A DNA stretch of 64,000 bases, from the NCBI GenBank assembly GCA_020975725.1, contig QXJR01000024.1, forward strand, positions 62,001 through 126,000, read 5' to 3'. Shown piece by piece: positions 41,089 to 51,399 of the stretch. Below the pieces are notes generated by a model that saw nothing but the letters and a program-made list of their open reading frames with translations, was not told the origin of the DNA and did not search any database. This DNA comes from Picocystis sp. L7. Taxonomy: Eukaryota; Chlorophyta; Picocystophyceae; Picocystales; Picocystaceae. Position 1 is the stretch's first letter; the number at the start of each line of letters is the position of its first letter. The position numbers and the translations under genes are program-made.

Positions 41089-44076
41089 TCAAACGGTAGA
41101 GTGCTCCTCCTGGCCTTCCTCGCTGGTGCTATCCATGCCTTCGTGGTCGCCATTGCCATTCGAAAACGACATGCTCATGCTGCCCGAGATGGAAGAACCC
41201 TGAATAGGCTTGGGAGGACCCTCGTATGCTTCTCTCAGCAGCTGGATCAATTCACCGATCAAAGGATACCGGGGGTTGGCACCCGTGCACTGATCGTCAA
41301 AGGCCTTGGCAGCAATGGTACCCAACTTCATCTCAAAAAGCTCCTCAGAAACTCCAGCCTCACGTAGGGACAGCGGAATGCCAACCTCCCTCTTCAGCTC
41401 CTCCAGACGAGCAATTAAAGCGTCCACCTTGGCATCCAATGGTGCATCAAAGGAAGTCAACTTCAAATGATCGGATACCTCGCCGTACTGTTTCCTAGCC
41501 ATGGGAAATTTGTACTGCGAGAATGTTGCCATCTTTGTGGGTGCGTCAGTTGCATTGAAGCGGATCACATGGCTCAGCATCAGAGCGTTGGCGAGTCCAT
41601 GAGGAATGTGAAACTCAGCCCCAAGCTGATGGGCCAGCGAATGGCAAATGCCCAAAAAGGCATTGGCAAACGCCATGCCTGCAATTGCAGATGCATTGTG
41701 CATTTTTTCCCTGGCAACGCTGTCATTTGGGTTGTCGTACGCAGCCTTCAAGTTAGCCGTGATGAGCTTGATTGCCCGAATGCTCAGTGCCTGAGTGTAG
41801 TCAGTGGAATACACGCTGACAAAGGATTCAATGGCATGCACCAGGGCATCATAGCCTGTGTTGGCAGTGAGGGACTTGGGCATCTTCATTGTGTATGTGC
41901 TGTCCACGATGGCCATCTCTGGTGTCATGCTGTAGTCACAAATAGGGTACTTCCGCCCATCATCCCCTGTGAGCACAGCAAATGGAGTGATCTCTGCCCC
42001 TGTCCCACTAGTGGTTGGCATACAAATCAGAGTATGGACTTTAGATCCCAGCTTTGGAAACAATGCCACGCGCTTGCGGATATCCATAAAACGTGCAGTA
42101 AGCTGATTCACAGTCACTTCAGGGTGCTCGTAAAGGAGCCTCATTACCTTGGCAGCATCCATGGGAGATCCTCCACCAAATGCGATGATCGTGTCTGGTT
42201 CGAAGCTCTTCATTGTGTTGACACCTGCATAGATACAAGAGAATGTGGGGTCTGGGGTCACATCATCAAATACCATCGTCTCGATTCCTAGAGCATTCAG
42301 ATTTGCTTTCAGGTTATCAACCATTCCCAGCTTGACCATCATTTTATCCGTAACCACCACACATCGTTTCGTGTCATTCTTGAGGTCTGACAAGGCCGAC
42401 GCCAATATTCCACGCTTGAAGTATATACGAGGAGGTGTTCGGAACCACTGCATGTTCTCACGCCTTTCTACAATATGTTTGATATTCAGCAGATGCTGGG
42501 GGCCGACATTCTCCGAAACAGAGCTTCCGCCCTTGGAACCACATCCCAAGCTCATGGAGGGAGACAAACGGAAGTTGTACACGTCGCCAATGGCACCAAA
42601 TGACGATGGCATGTCAACCAGAACCTTGTAGGTTGGCATTGCCTTTTCGAACATGGAAATACGTTCCACGTTCTGTGGGTCAGTGTAGAGGATAGAGGTA
42701 TGTCCAAGGCCCCCATTTGTTGCTATCTGCTGAGCCACTGTCACACCTTCCTCAAACGAAGGTGCCCTGAATAAACCAAGAACGGGGCAAAGCTTCTCAT
42801 AACACATGGGCTCGTCTACGGCCACCTTGCTTCCTTCGCCAACCAGGACGAGAGTTCCAGCTGGGACACTGATACCAGCAAGCTCGGCTATTTCTTGTGC
42901 GCTTTTGCCAACAACCAGATTGCTGACGTGATGTTCTGGGTTGATCACTGCTCCCCCTACCTTTTCTGTCTCCTCTTTGTTCATAAAATAGCACCCCCGG
43001 GCCTCCATGCGCTTCCTCAATTCCAAGTAGGCAGCTTCCACCACAACCACAGCATTCTCCGATGCACAGATCATTCCGTTATCAAACGTCTTTGACAGCA
43101 CAATGCTCGCAGCAACGTCCCTCATGTCGCAGGTCTCGTCCACCAAAGCCGGGGCATTTCCTGCGCCTACGCCAATGGCAGGCTTACCAGAGCGGTAGCA
43201 CGCATTCACGATGCCCGGCCCTCCCGTGGCCCAAAGGAAAGCAACATCCTTGTGGGTGAGCATGGCGCTGGAGACTGACCTCTCCGCAGCAATGCAGCGA
43301 ATGCAATCCGGCGGGGCTCCAAATTTCACAGCTGCCCTTCGCAGGATCTCTGCCGTGAAGTAGCTGCACTTGGCAGCGGCAGGGTGTGGCGAGATCACGA
43401 TGCAATTGCGGGTCTTCAAGGCCATCAGGCAGTAGTAGATAACGGTAGAGGTGGGATTTGTCACGGGTGTAACGCCACCCACTGGACCCACGGGTTCGGC
43501 AATCCTTGTGAGACCAGACACCACGTCTTCTTCGATGATGCCCGCGGTCTTTGCATCCTTGTACTTGTTGTAGACAAACTCACTGGCAAAATGGTTTTTG
43601 ATGACTTTGTCTTCCACGATTCCCCTCTTGGTTTCTTGCACTGCATACTGGGCCAATGGCAGCCTCATCATGTTTGCTTCCAGGGCCACCTGATGGAAGA
43701 TGTGGTCCACCTGTTCCTGGGTGAACTCGGCGAACATCTTTTGGCTTTCCACCATGGCTGCCATTGCTTCGTCCAGCTTCTCCAGGGTATCGATGGGCGA
43801 TGTGTCTCCGAACCGGAGTACGTCACCACCTTCGGTGGCCAATGGGCTGGTTTCTACCGGCACGAGTTCACTTTGTGCGTACACGGCGGCCATGGAGAAA
43901 GGAGCGCTTCCTTCTCCGATGGCGGACGATCCAGCCACGGGGTGTTCGGAGGATCGGACGGGCTTGGGCACGCCATGCCTCACGTTGGTTCTCCTGGGAC
44001 GCACGCTGGACGGCAAGCACACGCGCCTGCACGCACCACTGGCGTTCTCTTTCTGGACGTGTTTGGTGAGACGCAT
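41089..44076 (-). CDS. ADHE: Bifunctional acetaldehyde/alcohol dehydrogenase (AdhE)
   Basis: AdhE converts acetyl-CoA to acetaldehyde and then ethanol, using NADH, and is used by algae in dark anoxia. The protein has 995 residues. Residues about 75-540 are the aldehyde dehydrogenase half, with catalytic Cys338 in NGMICASEN. Residues about 545-960 are the iron-type alcohol dehydrogenase half, with GGGSPMDAAK and metal ligands in CHSLAHQLGAEFHIPHGLAN. The first 45 residues (MRLTKHVQKENASGACRRVC) are basic and lack acids, so mitochondrial or plastid import is likely. A serine/glycine-rich tail of about 45 residues follows the catalytic part. It is a single 3-kb exon. The upstream side has CCTTTCGAA boxes near 44480 and 44515. 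Confidence 0.95.
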   Translation of the reverse strand: MRLTKHVQKENASGACRRVCLPSSVRPRRTNVRHGVPKPVRSSEHPVAGSSAIGEGSAPFSMAAVYAQSELVPVETSPLATEGGDVLRFGDTSPIDTLEKLDEAMAAMVESQKMFAEFTQEQVDHIFHQVALEANMMRLPLAQYAVQETKRGIVEDKVIKNHFASEFVYNKYKDAKTAGIIEEDVVSGLTRIAEPVGPVGGVTPVTNPTSTVIYYCLMALKTRNCIVISPHPAAAKCSYFTAEILRRAAVKFGAPPDCIRCIAAERSVSSAMLTHKDVAFLWATGGPGIVNACYRSGKPAIGVGAGNAPALVDETCDMRDVAASIVLSKTFDNGMICASENAVVVVEAAYLELRKRMEARGCYFMNKEETEKVGGAVINPEHHVSNLVVGKSAQEIAELAGISVPAGTLVLVGEGSKVAVDEPMCYEKLCPVLGLFRAPSFEEGVTVAQQIATNGGLGHTSILYTDPQNVERISMFEKAMPTYKVLVDMPSSFGAIGDVYNFRLSPSMSLGCGSKGGSSVSENVGPQHLLNIKHIVERRENMQWFRTPPRIYFKRGILASALSDLKNDTKRCVVVTDKMMVKLGMVDNLKANLNALGIETMVFDDVTPDPTFSCIYAGVNTMKSFEPDTIIAFGGGSPMDAAKVMRLLYEHPEVTVNQLTARFMDIRKRVALFPKLGSKVHTLICMPTTSGTGAEITPFAVLTGDDGRKYPICDYSMTPEMAIVDSTYTMKMPKSLTANTGYDALVHAIESFVSVYSTDYTQALSIRAIKLITANLKAAYDNPNDSVAREKMHNASAIAGMAFANAFLGICHSLAHQLGAEFHIPHGLANALMLSHVIRFNATDAPTKMATFSQYKFPMARKQYGEVSDHLKLTSFDAPLDAKVDALIARLEELKREVGIPLSLREAGVSEELFEMKLGTIAAKAFDDQCTGANPRYPLIGELIQLLREAYEGPPKPIQGSSISGSMSMSFSNGNGDHEGMDSTSEEGQEEHSTV

Positions 44077-46660
44077 CGGGTCTTCTCCTGGTCCTCGTTC
44101 CTTCCTTGTCTCCTTCGGACCGCCTGTTCACGATTCCTTCGGTCTTCGCCTCTCTTCCTGCACCTTCTACGGCGTTCCGATCGCCGGTCTCTTGCGCGTG
44201 ACACGCGCCTGCTTCGTGCTTCGTCGATGCGATTTCTGATCGATCGAAGCGCAAAGCACGACGGTTGGTCCCCAAAAGGGGGGTACGGGAAGGGGGGCAT
44301 TGGGGGACGAGAATCCTCTCGGGGAGGTATCGATGGCGAAGGGGAAGATCTCGAAGCAGGGGAACCGGAGGTATCGATGGGGCGTCGCTTCGAGGACCTT
44401 CGGTTCGCCCCGAGGGGGGATCGGGGTTCGTTGAGAAAAAGAGAAGGATCCCACCCCCTTTCGAGGCTTCCTTTCGTCCTTTCGAAGGGTCCGGTTCGAA
44501 ACCGAAACCAGGTCCCTTTCGAAACGACACCCTGACGGTCTCGCAACCGGGGCGGGACCACGTGCGTTCGAACCTTTCCATCGCCGACGAGGAATCCCTG
44601 ACCTTCTCCTTCCCCCTCCTCGTCGGGGAGTGGAGAATCTCCCCCCGGGGCGGGCACTCGAGGCGAAGGTGGACCGTTGGGGGATCCCCCTCCGGTCACC
44701 TGACACGTGTCATCCTCGAAGATCTTTTTCGGGTGAAAACGGACCGTCGAGGACGAAGCTGGACCGAACTTTCCACGAAACGGTCGGAATTGCCGACTTC
44801 GACCGGACCATGGAACCGCGTCCGAACGCATCCACGGAGGCAAACGGCGGGCACCGAGCGGGGAGATGCGAGGGAAGAGAGGAAGGAACGAGGGGGAAGG
44901 AAGGACGCGGGGATGGAGCAAGGACGGAAGCCACGGTGACCGCGCGAGTGGGGACCACTTCGGATCCGGGAATTCCGACCGTGGTCGGCTTTTCTTCGAC
45001 CCTTCCCTTCGTCCAGCACCCAATCGGTCCCACGTTCGAAGCGTTGAGCATCCGCAACCACTCACGACCGTTCCAAACCCTTGGCTTACGGGGAGAGGGG
45101 AGCGGAATCGTAGGATCTCCCTCGGCCTCGTGCGAGGAATCCTTCTCCCGCCATGCCTCCGAGTCGTGCCTAGAGCCAATTCAAAGAAGGATCGTGGCCC
45201 ATAGTCTCTCGTGGGTTCAACACCAAAGACGACCTTCTATGGGAAGGTAGCACGCGCTCAACGTCCTTTCGGATATTTCCGAGAATTCCTCGCTCCCTCT
45301 GCTTTTTCGAACGCGAGTGGTGCGAGCTATTGTTGCTGATCTTTGCTCTGCGTATCCCAAGAAGAACTGCAAGTTGCATGTCCCTTTTCTACCTTGTCCC
45401 TCACAACCGCAAGCGCCCCTTGGTGAAAGTTGGAGGAAGCCAAAACGTACTGTTTTGTCACGACCTTTTACCGTTGCAATTGCCACACAATACGTGCGGC
45501 CACTTGGCGGCCACTCTAGAGCAGCATACTTATCTGCCGTAAATGGAAGAAAAAGAAAAATTCTTCGTGCACATTATTTAAATGAATCGTGTTAGAAAGA
45601 GGAAATGCAGGCATGTGCATACCCATTGTCTTGTGCCCTGAAATTGTGATTGAACCTTCCACCCCGAAACAAAAAAGCAAACAAACTTCAAGCGGTCGTT
45701 TGTATTGCATACAAGGTAGTTTTACCCACGTGTTTATGAGCACAATACTAGTTATACAAATCGACACAAGAAGTAGCAATCACATGCTTTTACACCACAT
45801 GCAAAGGGAGGTCTCCGTTGCATCTTAGGTGGCAAGGACTTGAAGAACACGGTTCGAACACTTGTCTTGAAGCTTGCATGGTTCCTCAGATGAAGGTGCC
45901 TCATTCCGAATCTCACTAAATTCCGTTCATTGTGTCTCAAGATGTGAAAGATGTACAACATACAGTTCGACAACTCTTGTTTTGAGGACATTGTGTTGGA
46001 CATTCGCACGATGTAGTATCTTTTGCTTGGCATCCTCGCACGCCACTCTCTCGGTCCTTGCTCTTAGCAATGGTCCTTCCGAGGGTTAGCCGAACGAAGA
46101 TCCAGCGTGGCCCCTTCAAACGTTGGCACCAACCATGGGGCCACCATCACATCCACGTTGCGAGTTCCCAACCAATAAGAAGCTTTCACAATCTTTGTTC
46201 TCATCCTAGGAAGAGAGATCACGAGCGGGTCGACCGATGCATAGAACAAACGATTCGAGAGAGAATGGGTTGCACGTGGGTTTCCAAAGGAGCTCCTTTT
46301 GCCGCACGCTGTCTCCGATGCTGGTGGCAAGTGTGCAAGGCATGGAGGAGCTTGAAGGCCTTCATCCTTGCTCGCATCGGCATGTCTGGACTTTCAGGTG
46401 GTTTTTCTGGATCCGGCACGCCACTTGCGATCTCCATCACGCATAAGAAAGACGGAGATGCGTTCGCCTTGGTGAAGCGTTGGGTTCCAAGACAGGCATC
46501 CATTGGGAGAGAAGAAACTCCCCAGTGCCAGTCCTGGGGCGCCACCTGTTAATGCCCAGTTAATACGATCGGATCGACAGGGTTTCGACAGAAGCCCTCG
46601 TCCAGGCTTCAAAGTTAAGCAGAAGGTTTAACCGTGATGGAGGTGGTCCAACCGAGAGAG
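44077..46660. other. AdhE promoter, unassigned AT-rich stretch and MoaC promoter
   Basis: From 44077 to about 45180 the DNA is very GC-rich with CCCTTTCGA-type boxes; a 399-residue minus frame there is compositional. From about 45290 to 46060 it is AT-rich without usable frames. On the minus strand, 46064-46545 has protein-like pieces in different frames (for example KASYWLGTRNVDVMVAPWL), which may be a degenerate gene or an old element. Next to MoaC there are four GTTAA-type boxes (46550-46632), including TTAATACGATCGG, similar to one near 21243. Confidence 0.35.
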
Positions 46661-47212
46661 ATGGCGCTTCGCACCACTGTGCCGCGCCTTACGCGATGTT
46701 TGAGGCCATTTTCGTCTCTCTCCCACGTCGACGAGACGGGAAAAGCCGCCATGGTGGATGTGGGTCTCAAGGACGAGCAGCAGAGGCGGTCGGCGACTGC
46801 TACCTCCAGGGTGTGGTTGGGTGAAGCTGCGTTCCAAGCATTGCACGAGGACAGAATCGCAAAAGGCGATGTGCTATCGGTGGCCAAAGTGGCTGGAATA
46901 CAAGCTGCGAAGCAAACATCTGCGCTGATACCCATGTGCCATCCGTTGTTACTCAGTCACGTACGTGTGGACTTGCATTTAGAAGAGAGGAACCACGCAG
47001 TCCGTGTGGAAGCCCAAGTGAGCTGCAAAGGTCCCACCGGAGTAGAAATGGAAGCCATGACAGCCGCTGCTGTGGCAAGCCTCACCGTGTATGATATGTG
47101 CAAGGCCGTTTCGAAGAGCATACGTATCACCGACCTGCAGCTTGAACACAAGTCCGGAGGAAAGAGCGGCACCTATCGAAGGGAAGAAAATGCAGTTCCA
47201 AGCGCTGCATGA
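46661..47212 (+). CDS. Cyclic pyranopterin monophosphate synthase (MoaC/CNX3)
   Basis: MoaC makes cyclic pyranopterin monophosphate, the first stable intermediate of molybdenum cofactor. The protein has 183 residues from the ATG at 46661. Family motifs are complete: SHVDETGKAAMVDVG, TSALIPMCHPLLLSHV and GVEMEAMTAAAVASLTVYDM with KAVSKSI after it. The leader MALRTTVPRLTRCLRPFSS is arginine-rich without acids, which fits the mitochondrial location of CNX3 in plants. An earlier ATG at 46637 would add eight residues with a glutamate pair, less suited to import. Single exon. Confidence 0.92.
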   Translation: MALRTTVPRLTRCLRPFSSLSHVDETGKAAMVDVGLKDEQQRRSATATSRVWLGEAAFQALHEDRIAKGDVLSVAKVAGIQAAKQTSALIPMCHPLLLSHVRVDLHLEERNHAVRVEAQVSCKGPTGVEMEAMTAAAVASLTVYDMCKAVSKSIRITDLQLEHKSGGKSGTYRREENAVPSAA

Positions 47213-48354
47213 AGGATGCTGTCCATGACTTTCTTCGATGCAGGATGTGATGGTTCCTGCTTTGAATCAGCTATGAAGCGAAATGTGCCCGTGAGACGGT
47301 ACCGCTCAAGTGGTCTCATCAACGTTCCCTTGGGCCGGATGCTACCTGCATCGTTGCGTGGCATCGACACAGGATTGCCATTGGATTCTCCGCAAGCAGC
47401 CAAAGGTTTCCACTGCACCAATCTCAGAGTCCCAGCTGGCGGTTGACCTGGATGCTTGCCTCTCCAGATGATTGGCAGAGATCGTTCCCCTCTTACGGGT
47501 ATGGCAGAGTCATTGTCAAAGGTTTCGCGGGGATGCGCATGGATGTATTCTGTGTCCTTGGGTCCTTGCTGCATGATACGGATGGACCGATCGTTGTTCT
47601 TATCCTGGCGCATCCTTCCATCTTCCTACTCTTCCCATGCACATCGGATAACGATTCACGGAACTAAAGATGGGAAAGCCTCTTTCCCCATCGACCACGC
47701 CATCCATTGTGCCATCTCTGAACCATCCGGGCGTTTGCATCCCATTGCAATGGATTGCAACGCATCCAGGTAGAGATGCATTCGCTTCCGAACCCTCCTT
47801 GGTTGCCCTCCGATCCATCCGTTCCTCCTCGACGCCCTTCTGACACGATCCTCGAATCAGTCGGGAATGGGTACGATTATCCGAGTCCACGTGAGCATCA
47901 CTCCCCGAGGACGATCGCGAACTGGCGGTCTATCCCTTCCCGAAACCGGGGCGAGTTCGGGTTCGACCCCGTTCCCCCTTACTAATCCGAGCCGGTCTTT
48001 CCCTTTCAAGGGTTCCTCTGAACCCGGACGAACCCCCGGGTGTAGGGTATCGAAGCCCGCCCTGGTTGAAAAGAACTCCTTGAAAGGGGGAACCCGTCGA
48101 TTTAATCCCGGAGAAACGGGAACGAACCCAGATCCATCCCGGGTTCGAGCAGGAATGGGTCAGGCGTTCACGATCGTCCCCGGGTCTCTCCCCTTTCAAA
48201 CCGACCGGTTCCTCCTTTCAAGGCGTTCCTTTCAACCCGGTCGAAGGCTCGGATCGATGGGAACCAACCTGGTGGTGGGATCTGGACGTGGGATCAGATG
48301 CGCATGACGAAGCGCACAGCACGCCATCGCCGCTGTCGATCTCGTGGCGTCGCC
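47213..48354. other. MoaC 3' end and MANF promoter
   Basis: To about 47760 this looks like a 3' region. From about 47880 it is GC-rich and contains CCCTTTCAAGGG near 47999, TTGAAAGGGGG near 48072 and several TTTCAA/ACCGG boxes near 48190-48240. No gene is visible. Confidence 0.4.
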
Positions 48355-49081
48355 ATGGCGGTTCGCATGTGGATGGCGACGTGGTTGGCACTAATAGGTA
48401 CGCGAAAATGCCCAACAGGGATGGAAGAGGCGGACGAGGAAGCGTGGACGGATCCGGTGGACACGAGGCTGACTCACTCGAGGACGCGATCGCGCGCAAT
48501 GCGAAACGCACGACCAGGCGTGCTCGGCGCGTTCGGCCAGACCTGCGAGGTGTGTGTGGGCACCTTGGATCGGCTGCTGGAAGGAACGAAGCGAACGGAT
48601 CGCAACCAGGTGGAAAAGGCGATCGACGCCTACTGCGACACGGCCCAAGACAAAGAAGCCAAGCTGTGCTATTCCCTCTCTGTGATCAAGAAGGACGTGT
48701 CGCAAGTGGTCTCCATGGGACTTCCCACGCCAAAAATATGCGAGGTATGCATCGAACGATCCGCGTGCGCCACAAACGACGGAACGAACGGCGTACCGAT
48801 GTGGATGGGTTGCGCATAGGGATGAGTCCTGACCAGACCGCCACATCGATGAATGCTCGTGGATGCAATTGCAGCGCCTGTCCAAGAAAGATGAGACCGT
48901 CTGTGAACTCAAATATCCTAAACCACCGACCGACTTGAAACCGTTGACCACGGATGTGCTCCAGAAGATGAGGGTCAAAGCGCTGCGTGACATCCTGGAC
49001 GAACACAGTGCTCCGTGCATTGGATGTGTGGAGAAAAGCGACTTCGTAGAACGCATTCAAAACCTCCGAGATGAACTCTAA
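48355..49081 (+). CDS. MANF: MANF/ARMET homologue with ER retention signal, three exons
   Basis: MANF is an ER-resident, secretable protein linked to the unfolded protein response. Exons are 48355-48397, 48518-48744 and 48875-49081; donors GTACGC and GTATGC, acceptors CCAG and GCAG, all in phase, giving 158 residues. Exon 1 and 2 together restore a signal peptide (MAVRMWMATWLALIGVLGAF). The mature protein has exactly eight cysteines in the family order: CEVC, two in the saposin-like helices, KICERLSKKDETVC, and CIGC in the C-terminal SAP-like domain (APCIGCVEKSDFVERI). It ends RDEL, a KDEL-type retrieval signal; animal MANF ends RTDL. MANF is known mainly from animals, so its presence here is notable. 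Confidence 0.9.
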
Positions 49082-49995
49082 CAAGATTACCCTACCTTGC
49101 ACTCGACACGACGAGTGAAAGTGCGGGGCGCGGAGGCTTGTGGTTGCCGTTCACGGTTGAATCATGTGCCAATATCCAGCCTGATGGTCTGCGTGAATTC
49201 ATTTGATGCCTGGTGCCATTTTTCCAGGAGCCTGCATCGGCCTATGAGTGCAATGTATATCCTGCCTCTGTTGGTAGCAGCTGCCTGTTTTCCCTTACCT
49301 CCCCCTCGTGCGGGCACAGATGTTTTGGGCTTCGTTGCATTTTGAAACCGTTCCGCTTGAGCTTTGAAGGTTGTTGCATGCTTATGACAGATTCTGAAAG
49401 GCTTTGCGGACGGCTTGTGTTGTAAATCCACCACGGTTAGGCACATGCTATCGGTTCCTCTTTCCTTTGACCTCATTGATCCATTCAGCAGAAGCGTCAT
49501 TCCGATCTCCCACCTGGTGCATGGATCGTGCTCCTGATGGCATCCTCATCTGTCCAGGTGCACTTTCCGGCAATCATGTCCCACTGATGGTACATCGGCT
49601 TCACTCCCATGGCACTTCCTGCGTGTCTTGCTGGAGCCACATGATGGCGTGATGTGGAAGCCTCTTCTCCATGCCACCTGGTGAGTTCACCTTCAGGAAG
49701 CCCTATCAAGCACCTCGCACACGTTTTTCACCCTCATGGTTTCCATTCATGGCTTCCACAGACTCATCTCTTCCCCTCATCATGCCCATTCGAGAAGAAA
49801 CTCCCACCCAGGACCTCGTCTGGACCACGTCCGTGTCGACCCTGTAGGGGAGTTTATTCTCTAGTGGGTGCAGGAAGGCCGACGTTGCGTCACACCATCC
49901 GCGCTTCTGGCGCCTCTACGCGCGCGGCATTGCCTCGGAGGCGCTTTTGGATTCCACCGATCGAAAGAGGACGTGTTTTGGCGTCGTTTGATACC
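49082..49995. other. MANF 3' end and promoter of the TFIIB-like gene
   Basis: The first 400 bases look like a 3' region. The plus frame of the TFIIB-like gene is open back to 49654, but without family features. No separate gene is recognised. Confidence 0.4.
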
Positions 49996-51399
49996 ATGGA
50001 AGGGAGGTGTCCCAGCTGTCAAGCCGTGGGCCGCCTGTCGGAAGAGGCAGGTGTGCGAGTGTGTTCTCAATGTGGAAGAGTGGTGGAACCAATGCAGCTG
50101 GACATGGCCAGTGGACCCGCCTCATGGGCTGGACAGGTGTGGCAGAGCCATTCCAAAGGAGATGGAAGGAGCGATAAAGGTGGACAGCACAAATTTCGAG
50201 CGCCCAGGACGAAACCCGAAAATGCCATGCAGCATCGGAGGAAAGTGGTGATGGAAGCCTGTGGGCGATTGAACCTGCCGAAAGGTTGCACCCAACGCGC
50301 TGTGCAAGGACTGGAAAGAGCCATGAACGCCGGAGGATGGAAGGAAACCAAATTACCACTCCGAGCCATGGCTGCAGCAGCCGCGATGCGTGCAGCACGA
50401 GAAGACGGGCTCCCTCTGTCCCTCCGGGAAGCTGCAGAAGCTGCACATGTCAAACCGAAGCTATTGGCTCAATGTGACTTACAAATGAGAAAAGTAGAGG
50501 CCATAGATAGTTCCAAACCAAGCGCAAGCAGCTCCCTGCTCGAGAAACAGGAACAGAAAGACAGGAGACCTGGTGCAGAAGACTTTGCCAAAAGGGCGCT
50601 GGCGGATGTGATGCACGAGCAAGGCATGGATCGTACAACACTGCAGGCTGCCATTCAAAAGGCTGTTGTGGCGCTAGCATACTTTGAGCACAGAGCAAGT
50701 GGAATGGAAGGTAGGATGCCAAACGCCATAGGGGCAGCGGCGGCCTGCTTGGCACTGCCAACACATGAGAACGAGCTGGTCCATAGTGTGGGAGCAGCCC
50801 CCTCCACAGTCCGGCTGAGAAGAAAAGAAATGGAAAGGACGTTACTGGAAGCTTCACCGCTTGCATGTGCCGGTGATGTGCAAATGGCGCTTGCATATGC
50901 TGTTGCCAAATCGCATGCAGGGGAACAAGCCAAGGAAAGGGTAGGGAAGGATTTGTTGCTGGGCTCACATGAGGTCCAAGGCGAAGATCCTCCCGCCTTT
51001 CAGAAGAGAGAGCAGGAGCGCTTGCGCAAGAGGGAGAAGGCTGCCCATGCGTTGAATTGCATTGAGAAAGGTAAGGAAGGTAAATTGGTGCAAGAAAGAA
51101 CGAGTTCTGGGGAAGAACAGGATTGGGAACATCTACTCTTCACTCGCTTGTTGATGGCAGGTGCAACTGTGGATCAATTGGTAGATGTGGAAGACTACAA
51201 AAGATTGCCTGCTCTATTGCTTGAGCGAGCAGGACTATCTATGGCAGTCCATGGAGATACTGGCAAAAGCCCAGTTTGCTCAGACATGGCACTTGAAGGG
51301 GCACAACTATCAGAGGATGGTGCTGGAGAAGTAGACACTCACATACGCACCCAAGAAGAAGTACAATTGGCAACCCAGCTTCATGATGCGTGGGGGTAA
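49996..51399 (+). CDS. TFIIB/BRF-related transcription factor
   Basis: The protein has 467 residues from the ATG at 49996 (MEGRCPSCQAVG). Cys5, Cys8, Cys23 and Cys26 form a zinc ribbon of the TFIIB type. Two helical, alanine-rich repeats follow (residues about 70-155 and 200-275; for example GCTQRAVQGLERAMNAGG and RMPNAIGAAAACLALPT) and fit cyclin folds. The last 170 residues are charged and include a long basic helix (KREQERLRKREKAAHALN). This layout points to a TFIIB-family factor of RNA polymerase I, II or III, most like divergent BRF or Rrn7-type members, but the exact member is uncertain. Single exon. Confidence 0.7.
   Translation: MEGRCPSCQAVGRLSEEAGVRVCSQCGRVVEPMQLDMASGPASWAGQVWQSHSKGDGRSDKGGQHKFRAPRTKPENAMQHRRKVVMEACGRLNLPKGCTQRAVQGLERAMNAGGWKETKLPLRAMAAAAAMRAAREDGLPLSLREAAEAAHVKPKLLAQCDLQMRKVEAIDSSKPSASSSLLEKQEQKDRRPGAEDFAKRALADVMHEQGMDRTTLQAAIQKAVVALAYFEHRASGMEGRMPNAIGAAAACLALPTHENELVHSVGAAPSTVRLRRKEMERTLLEASPLACAGDVQMALAYAVAKSHAGEQAKERVGKDLLLGSHEVQGEDPPAFQKREQERLRKREKAAHALNCIEKGKEGKLVQERTSSGEEQDWEHLLFTRLLMAGATVDQLVDVEDYKRLPALLLERAGLSMAVHGDTGKSPVCSDMALEGAQLSEDGAGEVDTHIRTQEEVQLATQLHDAWG

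Noticed and set aside
43980-45179. 399-residue minus-strand frame beyond the AdhE start
   Set aside because: Arginine/proline/serine-rich composition typical of GC-rich promoter DNA; no conserved feature.
46515-46570. TGGCGCCCC next to GTTAACA-like ends on the minus strand, resembling a primer-binding site beside an LTR
   Set aside because: No matching second repeat, no recognisable element genes nearby, and GTTAA boxes are a common promoter motif in this window.
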